Shown here piece after piece: positions 17,052 through 25,377 of a DNA stretch of 64,000 nucleotides (position 1 is its first letter; the number at the start of each line of letters is the position of its first letter). Source of the DNA: Candidatus Hydrogenedentota bacterium (GTDB lineage: Bacteria; Hydrogenedentota; Hydrogenedentia; Hydrogenedentales; SLHB01). The notes beneath the pieces are model-generated. The model was given only the letters and a program-made list of their open reading frames with translations. It had not been told where the DNA came from and did not search any database. The stretch lies in contig DAOLNV010000013.1 of the NCBI GenBank assembly GCA_035416745.1, positions 23,849-87,848 on the forward strand, given 5' to 3'. Made by a program: the position numbers and the translations under genes.

Positions 17052-17828
17052 ATGGAATCGGGAGATTTGTCGGCGCAGGAGAGGCTTGACCGGATGCTTC
17101 ATGACGGGACAATCACCGAGGAGGACTATCTTCGGCTGTCGCGAGTGGTGGACGCTTCGGGCGGGACCAAGGAGATGCAGGCGGACGCGAAGGTCCGGAA
17201 ACTGACCAAGAAATGGGACGGCGGCTTGGTTGGGGGGATCTGCGCTGGCTATGCGGATTACTTCGGCGTGGACGTGGCCGTGGTGCGAACGATCACCGTC
17301 CTGGCGGCAATCCTGTTGCTGGGCGTGCTGGCACTGCCGTTGTATCTTCTGGGTTGTTTGTTCGTGCCATGGGACGATGCGGAGAAGGCGCGCGCGTTTC
17401 GAGAAAGCGGCCGGCCCAAGGCGTTCATGGTCGCGGTTGCCTGTTTGTTCTTCGTTTTTCCGTGGGTGTATGCGACGTTTGCGCTGCCGTATCTCGAGGC
17501 TGTCTACGAGGATGTGGGCTTCGCGATCTGGTCGGCAAGCGGTCAGATGACTTGGGCGGGAAGGGCGCTGGATTGCGCGTCAGAGTACCGGGGATGGGTC
17601 TCGCGCGTTTTCTGGACGCCCGTGGACCATGCGGTCATCTCGCTTGTGGTTATTGCGCTGGCGGCCACGCTCGTTTTTGTGCTGGGGGCCCTCTATAACT
17701 GTATGTGCCGGGAATGTGTGCGCAAATGGTTCGCGCGGGGCGTGGTCTGGCTGGGGATAGGCTGGTGCCTGTTTCTGTTTGCGGGGACGATGTATCCGCT
17801 CATAGGTATGACTGCCCGGATGGGGTGA
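17052..17828 (+). CDS. PspC-domain membrane protein
   Basis: A 258-residue inner-membrane protein. Residues about 8-30 look like a short SHOCT-type helix (RLDRMLHDGTITEEDYLRL). The PspC domain follows with GGLVGGICAGYADYFGVD and a hydrophobic segment ending in LGCLFVPWD. Two or three further membrane segments lie in the C-terminal half, with a CMCREC cysteine motif between them. PspC proteins sense envelope stress or anchor phage-shock systems. The ATG at 17052 has GGAGGGG about 8 nt upstream; a GTG at 17046 is possible. No pspA or other psp gene is seen in the window. Confidence 0.82.
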   Translation: MESGDLSAQERLDRMLHDGTITEEDYLRLSRVVDASGGTKEMQADAKVRKLTKKWDGGLVGGICAGYADYFGVDVAVVRTITVLAAILLLGVLALPLYLLGCLFVPWDDAEKARAFRESGRPKAFMVAVACLFFVFPWVYATFALPYLEAVYEDVGFAIWSASGQMTWAGRALDCASEYRGWVSRVFWTPVDHAVISLVVIALAATLVFVLGALYNCMCRECVRKWFARGVVWLGIGWCLFLFAGTMYPLIGMTARMG

Positions 17829-17847
17829 ACGCGTTGGCTCAGCGGGT

Positions 17848-19329
17848 TCAGTTGCCGGATGGCGTCAACTGGCTGCGTTTCAGCGTGATGGTGTAGAGTT
17901 CGGCGCCGTCGTCCTGGATCAATCGGAACGTCACCTCGGGATCGGGCAGCCCGGCGTCGATGGTGAATTCGCCGAACGCGTATTTTTCGGCGAACCCGTA
18001 GAGCTGCGTTGTCCATTCGGGGTCGGTGACGGCGGGGCCCTTTCGACCACCGAGGCTGGCGGCTTCGAATTCATAGAACGAGAATCCTGACGGCCGGGGA
18101 ATGCGGAACCCGCGCGCGCCGTGGCGGTCGCCGGAGATCAAGAGCACGCCGCCGATCCGGTTCTTCTCGATGAAGGAGAAGATGCGTTCGCGCCCCTCGG
18201 GGTCCCAGCGTCCCCAGGAATCCTTGCCATCGGAGACGTAATCGCTCCACATGGTGCCGCACGAGATGATGATGAACGGTCCCCTGCAATCAAGGAGCTG
18301 TTCTTCCACCCATTGCATCTGGTCTTCGCCCAGGAACGAGCCTTCCCTGTTCTCACGGAAGTACCGGCTGTCGAGCATGATGACGTCGCAAGGGCTGAAC
18401 CGTGTGCGCAAAAAAACGCCGCCCCGCGCATCGCCAAATCCGTAGGAGGGGTTGTTCCATGCTTGCATGAAAACCCGGCGGACGCCCTGCCGGTCTTCCT
18501 CCGTGTACCCCTCGGGGATGCCGGCCTTGTCGTTGTCGAAATAGTCGTGGTCATCCCAGGCGGCATAGACGGGGACCGAGGCGGCGAGACCCTGCCACGC
18601 GGGTTGGAGGTCGCGCATGAGATAGTCGGCGCGGTGCAGGCCGAGATGGTTGTTTCTGTCCTGCACGGCGATGTCGCCGATCAATAGCATGGCCACGGGA
18701 TTGCGGCTGCGGATACGCTCGGCTTGCGCCGCGTTGCCGATGCCCCACCGGTGAAAGCAGCTCCCAAAGGCGATTCGAACGGTCCCGGCCTCGGTAGGCG
18801 CGGGGGCGGTAACGAGCGCCGCGTGTTCGGGAATGGCGATTGGCGCGCCGTCGACCAGGACGCGGTAGGGATAGCGCGTGGCGGGCGTGAGATTCGTGAT
18901 GGGCACAACGGCGGCCAGGTCCGATTCGGCCGAACTATGAACGGGTCCGAACGCGCGTTCCTGGCCGTCGATCGTTAGACGGACTTCGACGCTTGCCGGC
19001 TTGAGGGTGCGCAGCCAGACCCGCGCGCCGTCCGGCGTGACCGCTCCGAGCATGGGTCCTCCCAAACGGGTGACGCCGTTGTCGTTCAAGATGCGTTGAA
19101 CGTCCGGGTTGTCTGAAATACCCGTAAACGTCGCGTGAGGGTCTGCGGCGAGGGTCATATAGGCGGCCGCGTAAAGGCGCTGGCTCGTTTCCGGCTGTTC
19201 TCCAAACAGATTGAGTATCGAAAGGTTGGATTCGAGGTCGCCTTCTGATGTGCCCACCAGGACTTGGGCTTCGGCGAAGTGGGCCACCATCGCGAATGCG
19301 GCCAGAGACAGGCACGTTGCCGTTCTCAT
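17848..19329 (-). CDS. Secreted PhoD-like metallophosphatase
   Basis: A 493-residue protein with a signal peptide (about 1-21). After an unassigned N-terminal part, a fibronectin/Ig-like domain (about 90-180) precedes the PhoD-like phosphatase core, as in alkaline phosphatase D. Core motifs are AFGSC, LLIGDI, WDDHDYFDND, MLDSRYFR and ISGDRHGA. These supply the usual Asp, Asn and His metal ligands. Such enzymes hydrolyse phosphomono- or diesters with Ca/Fe or similar metals in the periplasm. The first motif reads GDIAVQD rather than the common GDxxY, so the metal set may differ. It converges on the PspC gene with only 19 nt between the stops. Its substrate is not predictable. Confidence 0.85.
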   Translation of the reverse strand: MRTATCLSLAAFAMVAHFAEAQVLVGTSEGDLESNLSILNLFGEQPETSQRLYAAAYMTLAADPHATFTGISDNPDVQRILNDNGVTRLGGPMLGAVTPDGARVWLRTLKPASVEVRLTIDGQERAFGPVHSSAESDLAAVVPITNLTPATRYPYRVLVDGAPIAIPEHAALVTAPAPTEAGTVRIAFGSCFHRWGIGNAAQAERIRSRNPVAMLLIGDIAVQDRNNHLGLHRADYLMRDLQPAWQGLAASVPVYAAWDDHDYFDNDKAGIPEGYTEEDRQGVRRVFMQAWNNPSYGFGDARGGVFLRTRFSPCDVIMLDSRYFRENREGSFLGEDQMQWVEEQLLDCRGPFIIISCGTMWSDYVSDGKDSWGRWDPEGRERIFSFIEKNRIGGVLLISGDRHGARGFRIPRPSGFSFYEFEAASLGGRKGPAVTDPEWTTQLYGFAEKYAFGEFTIDAGLPDPEVTFRLIQDDGAELYTITLKRSQLTPSGN

Positions 19330-19530
19330 CGGTTCTCCCTCAGATTAGGATTCACGCTTCCGTAGCCCCCATGATTGGTTCGGGGCCAGTCTACCGCAAG
19401 ACCGCGGCCGCCGCAAAAGTTCGCAGACAGAGCAGACAGACAACAGGGAGGCGACCGTGGTCAACCGGAGCGTCATTGCCGTCCGTTGCGGGAATTGGGT
19501 AGGCTATAGGACGTTACGCGTGAGGACTCA

Positions 19531-20283
19531 ATGATGTTTCTGGATGATTTGGCCCGGAAGATCCGGTCGCAGCGCGAGAAGCTCGGCCTGAAACAGCAGG
19601 ACATCGCAAACGCGCTGAACGTGAGCCCACAGGCGGTTTCGAAGTGGGAACGGGGCGAGAATGCGCCGGATATCGCGGTGCTGGCGCCGCTGTCGCGCAT
19701 CCTGGGCGTGTCAACGGACTGGCTGTTGTCGGTGCATGAACCGGGAACGGACGAGTTCGAGGCAACTGTGCTGGTATCGAGCGTGCGGGGCGCCTACAAA
19801 AAATCCTTGAGTATCGCGCCGCGGGATTTCGCACTGTGGGCGAATGGAATTTTCTATCAGCTGACGGAAATCACGCTGCGGCATGAGGGCGTGCCGCTCA
19901 AATATTTGGGCGACCAGTACTTGTGTTTCTTCTCGGGAACGCAGCACCGGGTCAGGGGCCTGATGGCGGCCCTCGAGGCAAAGCGACTGATTACGGAGGA
20001 TGTGAAGATCAGCCTGAGCACCGGGCCGGTGTATCTCGGCTCGGTAGGTCATCCGGATTACGTCCGGCCGGACATCATGGGCGAGGCGGTCAACGTGGCC
20101 TTTCTGACAAACGAATGGGTCGACGCCCACGGAAAGACCGGAATCGCGGTCACGGCCTCCGTGTTAGAAGAGGCGGTGGGAAAGTACGCCGCCGGAAAGG
20201 CGCATACGGTGAGTTTCAAGGGTATCAATCGCAAAGTGCGCGTCTATGAGGTGAGGGAAGAGGGGTCAGGAAAGAGGGATTAG
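19531..20283 (+). CDS. XRE-type HTH fused to a degenerate class III cyclase domain
   Basis: A 250-residue, apparently cytoplasmic protein. Residues 1-68 form an XRE/Cro helix-turn-helix (LGLKQQDIANALNVSPQAV). Residues about 76-235 resemble the class III adenylyl/guanylyl cyclase homology domain: ATVLVSSVRGAY, KYLGDQYLCFF, STGPVYLGSVG and IMGEAVNVA. The second metal Asp (128) and Asn188 are kept. The first metal Asp is Ser84 and the transition-state Arg position is Leu192, so cyclase activity is unlikely. The domain may instead bind a nucleotide or mediate dimerisation and control DNA binding. A GAGGA at 19522-19526 supports a start at 19531 or 19534. It is divergent from the PhoD-like gene and 145 nt upstream of ahcY. 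Confidence 0.75.
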   Translation: MMFLDDLARKIRSQREKLGLKQQDIANALNVSPQAVSKWERGENAPDIAVLAPLSRILGVSTDWLLSVHEPGTDEFEATVLVSSVRGAYKKSLSIAPRDFALWANGIFYQLTEITLRHEGVPLKYLGDQYLCFFSGTQHRVRGLMAALEAKRLITEDVKISLSTGPVYLGSVGHPDYVRPDIMGEAVNVAFLTNEWVDAHGKTGIAVTASVLEEAVGKYAAGKAHTVSFKGINRKVRVYEVREEGSGKRD

Positions 20284-20342
20284 AGTCCTCGAATTCAGAT
20301 GTAAAAACGAATGGGCATTGCACAAAAAATCGACTGGAAGAG

Positions 20343-20360
20343 AACACGCGAGCGCGTGTT
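20343..20360. promoter_or_regulatory. Hairpin in the ahcY leader region
   Basis: AACACGC and GCGTGTT form a perfect 7-bp stem around a 4-nt loop, 68 nt before the ahcY start. It could end transcription of the preceding gene or be part of an ahcY leader. The surrounding bases do not show the conserved core of known SAH riboswitches. Confidence 0.4.
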
Positions 20361-20428
20361 GGCATAACAGCAGCCGGTAACGACGGCATGTTGACGGCCG
20401 TTCGCGCCGAAAGAGGAGTTGAAGACAT

Positions 20429-21871
20429 ATGGCAACTGTGACAGATGCTGCGGTGCGTCCGTACAAAATCGCGGATATCTCCCTGGCGGAGTGGGGCCGT
20501 AAAGAAATCGACATGGCCGAGAAGGAAATGCCGGGTCTGATGGCGATCCGGGAGAAACACGCGCCGCAACAGCCGCTGAGAGGATATCGCGTTTCGGGCT
20601 CGCTCCACATGACCATCCAGACGGCGGTTTTGATCGAGACGCTGCAGGCCCTGGGCGCCGACGTGCGCTGGGCGAGCTGCAACATTTTCTCGACCCAGGA
20701 CCACGCCGCGGCGGCCATCGCTGAACGCGGCACGCCGGTGTTTGCGTGGAAAGCCGAGACCCTGGAGGAGTACTGGTGGTGCACGGAGCAGGCGCTCACG
20801 TGGCCGGACGGGAAGGGGCCGCACCTTGTCGTGGATGACGGCGGAGACGCCACCTTGCTGATTCACCGGGGCTACGACCTCGAGGAGACGTTCAAGAAGA
20901 CCGGCAAGCTGCCCGCGATTTCCAGGCAGAACAAGGAAGTCACCATCGTCGACAAGCTCCTCCACAGGATTCACGGCGAGACGCCCAACAAGTGGCATGA
21001 GTATGTCGCGGACTGGCTCGGCGTCTCCGAGGAGACCACGACGGGCGTACACCGCCTGTACAAGATGATGAAGGAAGGCAAACTGCTCACCCGGGCCATG
21101 AACGTGAACGATTCGGTAACCAAATCGAAGTTCGACAACTTGTATGGTTGCCGCGAATCGCTCGCGGACGGAATCAAGCGCGCCACGGACATCATGGTGG
21201 CGGGCAAAATCGTCGTGGTCGCGGGCTATGGCGACGTGGGCAAGGGGTGCGCGCACGCCATGCGGGGCCTCGGCGCGCGGGTGCTGATCACCGAGATCGA
21301 CCCGATCTGCGCGTTGCAGGCGTGCATGGAAGGATATCAGGTCACCACGATGGAAGAGGCCGCGCCCATCGGCGACATTTTCGTGACAACCACCGGGTGT
21401 TGCGACGTGGTGCGCGGCGAGCATTTCGACGTGATGAAAGACGAGGCCATCTGCTGCAACATCGGCCATTTCGACTCCGAAATCCAGATTGCCTATCTTG
21501 AGAATCGGAAGGACATCAAGGAAATCAACATCAAACCGCAGGTGGACAAGTTCGTCTACCCCGACGGCAGGTCGATCATCATGCTCGCGCGGGGACGCCT
21601 TGTGAACCTCGGCTGCGCGACCGGGCACCCATCGTTCGTGATGTCGAACTCGTTCTCGAACCAGACGCTGGCGATCGTGGCGTTTGCGACCGAGACGGCC
21701 AAGTACGAGAAAGGCAAAGTATATACGCTGCCGAAGACCCTCGATGAAGAGGTCGCGCGCCTGCATCTGGGCAAGCTGGGCGCGAAACTCGAGAAGCTCA
21801 CCCCCGAGCAGGCCGAGTATCTGGGCGTGCCGGTCGAAGGACCGTACAAGCCCGACCATTACCGGTATTAG
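20429..21871 (+). CDS. ahcY: S-adenosylhomocysteine hydrolase
   Basis: A 480-residue cytoplasmic NAD-dependent enzyme that splits S-adenosylhomocysteine to adenosine and homocysteine, relieving product inhibition of methyltransferases. Present are the substrate region SGSLHMTIQTAVLIETL, the NAD-binding AGYGDVGKGCA, GCATGHPSFVMSNSF, and the typical ending KPDHYRY. The length agrees with the bacterial form carrying an extra segment of about 40 residues. GAGGAG precedes the ATG by about 9 nt. The URO-D-fold methyltransferase-like genes at the window start would be potential sources of methyl-transfer products, but no direct link is shown. Confidence 0.97.
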   Translation: MATVTDAAVRPYKIADISLAEWGRKEIDMAEKEMPGLMAIREKHAPQQPLRGYRVSGSLHMTIQTAVLIETLQALGADVRWASCNIFSTQDHAAAAIAERGTPVFAWKAETLEEYWWCTEQALTWPDGKGPHLVVDDGGDATLLIHRGYDLEETFKKTGKLPAISRQNKEVTIVDKLLHRIHGETPNKWHEYVADWLGVSEETTTGVHRLYKMMKEGKLLTRAMNVNDSVTKSKFDNLYGCRESLADGIKRATDIMVAGKIVVVAGYGDVGKGCAHAMRGLGARVLITEIDPICALQACMEGYQVTTMEEAAPIGDIFVTTTGCCDVVRGEHFDVMKDEAICCNIGHFDSEIQIAYLENRKDIKEINIKPQVDKFVYPDGRSIIMLARGRLVNLGCATGHPSFVMSNSFSNQTLAIVAFATETAKYEKGKVYTLPKTLDEEVARLHLGKLGAKLEKLTPEQAEYLGVPVEGPYKPDHYRY

Positions 21872-21965
21872 ACCCCGCGCGGGAGCGGTCCTGGCGGCAG
21901 GGCTTCGAGACCTATTGGACGTATGCCTGGCATAGGGCCGGCGGGTCGCGTTCTCGCGTTGAGGC

Positions 21966-21994
21966 TTGCCCGGCGCGGCGGGTATCGCTATCGT
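21966..21994 (+). promoter_or_regulatory. Candidate promoter for the membrane protein/larA pair, leaderless
   Basis: TTGCCC (21966-21971) and TATCGT (21989-21994) are 17 bp apart, each matching 4 of 6 consensus bases. The start codon at 22003 lies 8 nt after the -10 box, and no Shine-Dalgarno sequence precedes it. The layout copies the promoters before hypA and the DUF2089 gene. Confidence 0.5.
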
Positions 21995-22002
21995 GGTCAC
22001 TT

Positions 22003-23835
22003 ATGAAGATGCCCTTGATCGAGAAGCTCGGCCGCTCGATTGCCCGCCGGCGCTTGTGGTGGCCCATCCTGCTATTGGCCGTCGCGTTGCCGCTTCCGTC
22101 TTTGTCTGGCGGCACGGTCGCCGATGACAACTATTTCCGCATGCTTGCGCGAGGCGCGCCCGGTGCGCCCGAGCTTGCGCGGAGTCCCTTGGACGCTTTC
22201 AATTTCACCGGCACGGACAGCTGCGACAAAACTGCCCGAAAAGAGCGGGGATTGATCGCGTGGTGGACGCCGGAGGACATGCAGATCGCGTTTTGGCGTC
22301 CCCTGACCGCGCTCACCCATTGGTTCGACAACGCACTTCTGGGGGAGCACGCGTGGCTTATGCATCTGCACAATATCGCCTGGTATGGGGCCCTTGTGGC
22401 TGCGGTTGTGCTGCTGTACCGGCGCTTCGATATGCCGGCGTGGGTGGCGGCCCTGGCTGCGATGTTGTATGCGGTGGACGACGCCCACGCGCTTCCAGTC
22501 GCATGGATTGCGGGGCGCAACGCGTTGCTTTCTGGATTGTTCGGGGTGCTGAGTCTGATAGCCCATGATGCCTGGCGGCGGGAGAAAAGACGGCTGGCCG
22601 GGATGATTGCTCCGGTGCTGTTTGCGGCGGCGCTGTTGTGTGGGGAAGCGGCGGCCGGCGCCGGAGGTTTTCTGGTGGCCTACGCCGTCTTCATAGAGCG
22701 CGGGCCGCGGTGGCGGAGTGCGGCCAGCCTGTTGCCGTACGCGTGCGTCGGCGCAGCATGGCGCGTGCTGTATGTGCGGCTTGGCTACGGGGTGGCGGCG
22801 TCCTCACTGTACCTCGAGCCCTTCGAACAGCCCCTGGCCTATTTTCGCAACGTCGTAACCCACGTTCCGCTGATGCTGTCAGGCCAGTTCGCGTTTCCGG
22901 ATCCGGCGGTGTGGCTGGTGCTGAGCGCGCCGGGGCGGGCCGTGCTGTTGGCTTGGGCGTGCTGCGTGATAGGGGTAGTGCTATGGCTCATGTGGCCGGG
23001 GTTAGAGCGTGAACCGCAGCTCCGCTTCTGGCTGGCGGGCACGCTGATGGCAATGGCCCCCGCGTGCGCCACGTGGCCCCAGAACCGGCTGATGCTCCTG
23101 CCCGGCGTTGGGGCGATGGCCCTGCTGGCACATGCCATCGTGCTGGGGCTGAGGCGCCGCGGCAGCGAACCTGTCGAGTTTCATTCCGGCAAAGACCGGC
23201 TCCGCCGGTATGCCGCTGGCGGGCTTTTCGTGCTGAACACGCTGGCCGCTTCACTAATGCTCTCGAGTACCGCGGCCGCAATAGGCTTTTCCTCGGCGTA
23301 TATGACGCGGCTGGACGAAAGCCTTCCCGAGACGCCCGAGTTGGACGGGACCGATATGGTGATCGTCTCGGCGCCAATGGACGCGTTCGCGACGAGCATT
23401 CCGACTCAGAGGTCTTCCCAGGCGTCGCGAGTGCCGCGAAGCGTGCTGCTCTTGCGGGGTGGCATGGGTGATGCGGACATCTTCCGCGCCGACAGCCACA
23501 CCATGATCGTCACCACCCCCGGGGGGCTACTCGAACGGCCGTGGTCGATGCTGTTTCGCGATGTGGACACGCACCCGTTTGCACCAGGCGAAGCCGTGCG
23601 GCTGCCAATTGCGGCGATTACGGTGTTGTCAGTCTCCCCCAATGGAAATCCGCTCGAAACGGAGTTCCGCTTCGAGAAGCCTCTGGAACAGGGAATGCAG
23701 TGGCGAATATGGGACCGCGCGGCATTCGCCGAGTTCCACCTGCCGGAGGTGGGCGGCTCCGTTCACATCCCCGGCGGCGACCTGATAGGATTGACGCTGG
23801 CCGTGCTCAAAACGAGCCGGACAATTCCGGAGTGA
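22003..23835 (+). CDS. Polytopic membrane protein, GT-C-like topology
   Basis: A 610-residue protein with about ten predicted membrane helices in residues 20-430 and a soluble C-terminal part of about 160 residues. The first helix is followed by a loop with acidic and aromatic residues (ADDNYFRML, FWRPLTALTHWFDN), an arrangement seen in GT-C glycosyltransferases and related proteins that use polyprenyl-linked sugars. The similarity is by pattern only and no catalytic Asp pair can be assigned. The C-terminal part looks like beta-strand-rich soluble sequence. The downstream LarA gene starts 3 nt after its stop, so the two are translationally coupled. The function is unknown. Confidence 0.7.
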   Translation: MKMPLIEKLGRSIARRRLWWPILLLAVALPLPSLSGGTVADDNYFRMLARGAPGAPELARSPLDAFNFTGTDSCDKTARKERGLIAWWTPEDMQIAFWRPLTALTHWFDNALLGEHAWLMHLHNIAWYGALVAAVVLLYRRFDMPAWVAALAAMLYAVDDAHALPVAWIAGRNALLSGLFGVLSLIAHDAWRREKRRLAGMIAPVLFAAALLCGEAAAGAGGFLVAYAVFIERGPRWRSAASLLPYACVGAAWRVLYVRLGYGVAASSLYLEPFEQPLAYFRNVVTHVPLMLSGQFAFPDPAVWLVLSAPGRAVLLAWACCVIGVVLWLMWPGLEREPQLRFWLAGTLMAMAPACATWPQNRLMLLPGVGAMALLAHAIVLGLRRRGSEPVEFHSGKDRLRRYAAGGLFVLNTLAASLMLSSTAAAIGFSSAYMTRLDESLPETPELDGTDMVIVSAPMDAFATSIPTQRSSQASRVPRSVLLLRGGMGDADIFRADSHTMIVTTPGGLLERPWSMLFRDVDTHPFAPGEAVRLPIAAITVLSVSPNGNPLETEFRFEKPLEQGMQWRIWDRAAFAEFHLPEVGGSVHIPGGDLIGLTLAVLKTSRTIPE

Positions 23836-23838
23836 CCC

Positions 23839-25119
23839 ATGCATTCCGACGACGTCGTCCGCATCGCTTATGGCAAAGGGTCCATCCCGCTGCGCATTGA
23901 CCCCGCGCGCGCCCGTTGGCATATCGTCGTGCCCCGTCATGTGCCCGCGCTTCGCAATCCGAAGGAGCACTTCCAGGCGGGGTGCGCGAAACCTATCGGG
24001 TCCCCCCCACTCTCCGAAATTATCCGGCCAAACGACCGCGTCGTGATCACTACCTCTGACGGAACGCGTCCGGTACCCAATCGCCTGCTGTTGCCCTGGC
24101 TGCTCGACCGCCTGCCCGTTGCGCCGGAGAATGTCACGCTGGTCATAGGCACGGGCAGCCACCGCCCCAACACCCCGGAAGAACTGGAGAACATGCTGGG
24201 AGCGGAGGTCCTGCGCCGGGTTCGCGTCGTCAATCACGATGCCTATGACCCGGCGGGCAATATCCGCGTGGGCGAGTCCGCGGCAGGGCATCCGGTCTCA
24301 CTGAACCGCCTGTATGCCGAGGCCGACAAACGCGTCGCAGCCGGATTCATCGAGCCTCACTTCTTCGCGGGATTTTCGGGTGGGCCGAAAGCGGTCGCGC
24401 CGGGCCTGGCCTCCATCGAGACGATCCTGGGATTGCACAGCTACGGCCTGGTGGCGGACCCTCGAAGCACCTGGGGCGTCCTCGAGGAAAACCCGATGCA
24501 CGCGGCAATTCGCGAAGCGGCGGCGTGTTGCCCGCCAGATTTCCTGGTCAACGTAACGCTGAATGCTGAAAAAGAGATCACCGGCATATTCTGCGGAGAT
24601 TACCTTGAAGCGCACCGGGCGGGATGTGGACGGGCCGCGGCAGACGCCATGGCCGCCGCGCCAGCCCTGTGCCCCCTCGTGATCACCTCGAACAGCGGGT
24701 TTCCGCTCGACCAGAACCTGTACCAGACGGTGAAGGGCATCTCGGCGGCGGCCCGCGTGTGTTCGGAGGGAGGCCGTATCGTCGTCGCGAGCGAGTGCGC
24801 CGACGGGGTTCCAGACCATGGCAATTTCGCGCGGCTCATGGCCCAGACAAAGACGCCGCAAGCGCTTTTAGCATGGCTCAAGGCACAACCGGCGCCCATT
24901 CTCGACCAGTGGCAGGCTCAGGTGCTGGCGGACATTCTGCAGCGGTGTTGTGTGTCCATCTATTCGTCATTGCCGGCCCGGGACGCTGAACGATGCATGC
25001 TGTTGCCTTTGTCGAATCTTCAAGCGTGCGTCGATGCCGAGCTTGCGGCGCTTGGGAACGGCGTGGATGTAGCCGTACTGCCCCATGGCCCCATCACGAT
25101 ACCCTTCGTGGAGGCGTGA
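23839..25119 (+). CDS. larA: LarA-family nickel-pincer racemase/epimerase
   Basis: A 426-residue member of the lactate racemase LarA family (DUF2088). All key residues occur at the same numbers as in the Lactiplantibacillus plantarum enzyme: His108 in GTGSHRP, His174 and Lys184 in IEPHFFAGFSGGPKAV, and His200. Lys184 holds the nickel-pincer nucleotide covalently, and the histidines bind nickel or act as general base. The substrate-binding DGTRPVP motif is present. LarA homologues racemise or epimerise various 2-hydroxyacids, so lactate is only one option. The cofactor enzymes LarB, LarC and LarE are not in the window. It is coupled to the upstream membrane protein (3-nt gap, GGAG at 23828-23831). 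Confidence 0.88.
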   Translation: MHSDDVVRIAYGKGSIPLRIDPARARWHIVVPRHVPALRNPKEHFQAGCAKPIGSPPLSEIIRPNDRVVITTSDGTRPVPNRLLLPWLLDRLPVAPENVTLVIGTGSHRPNTPEELENMLGAEVLRRVRVVNHDAYDPAGNIRVGESAAGHPVSLNRLYAEADKRVAAGFIEPHFFAGFSGGPKAVAPGLASIETILGLHSYGLVADPRSTWGVLEENPMHAAIREAAACCPPDFLVNVTLNAEKEITGIFCGDYLEAHRAGCGRAAADAMAAAPALCPLVITSNSGFPLDQNLYQTVKGISAAARVCSEGGRIVVASECADGVPDHGNFARLMAQTKTPQALLAWLKAQPAPILDQWQAQVLADILQRCCVSIYSSLPARDAERCMLLPLSNLQACVDAELAALGNGVDVAVLPHGPITIPFVEA

Positions 25120-25224
25120 GCTCGAGACCCCAGCGAAAAAACGACTCCGGACGTGAAGTTGCCTCGCTGTCCCGGATGAACTGAGCCGTTCCGCGTGTTG
25201 TCTCTAACAAAGGCGAAGCCGGTC

Positions 25225-25243
25225 GGTTACCCCCTTCGTAACC
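25225..25243. promoter_or_regulatory. Inverted repeat upstream of sufB
   Basis: GGTTAC and GTAACC form 6-bp arms 7 nt apart in the 258-nt region before sufB. It may be an operator or leader hairpin for the suf operon. It does not match the IscR or SufR consensus known to me. No regulator gene of the IscR type adjoins the operon. Confidence 0.3.
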
Positions 25244-25377
25244 CTCCCTGCACCAGGAATATCGCCCAGAGCAGGCATGTTTGCTTCAAGGTATACGAGC
25301 GGGGACGAAACAACTGCCGGACCCTCGGGATAAGCCTTATGAGACATGCAGAAGAGCCGCCAGAGATGGATGGAAAT

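Noticed and set aside
20284..20428. SAH riboswitch upstream of ahcY
   Set aside because: Only one simple 7-bp hairpin is seen. The conserved core of SAH riboswitches as I know it is not recognisable.
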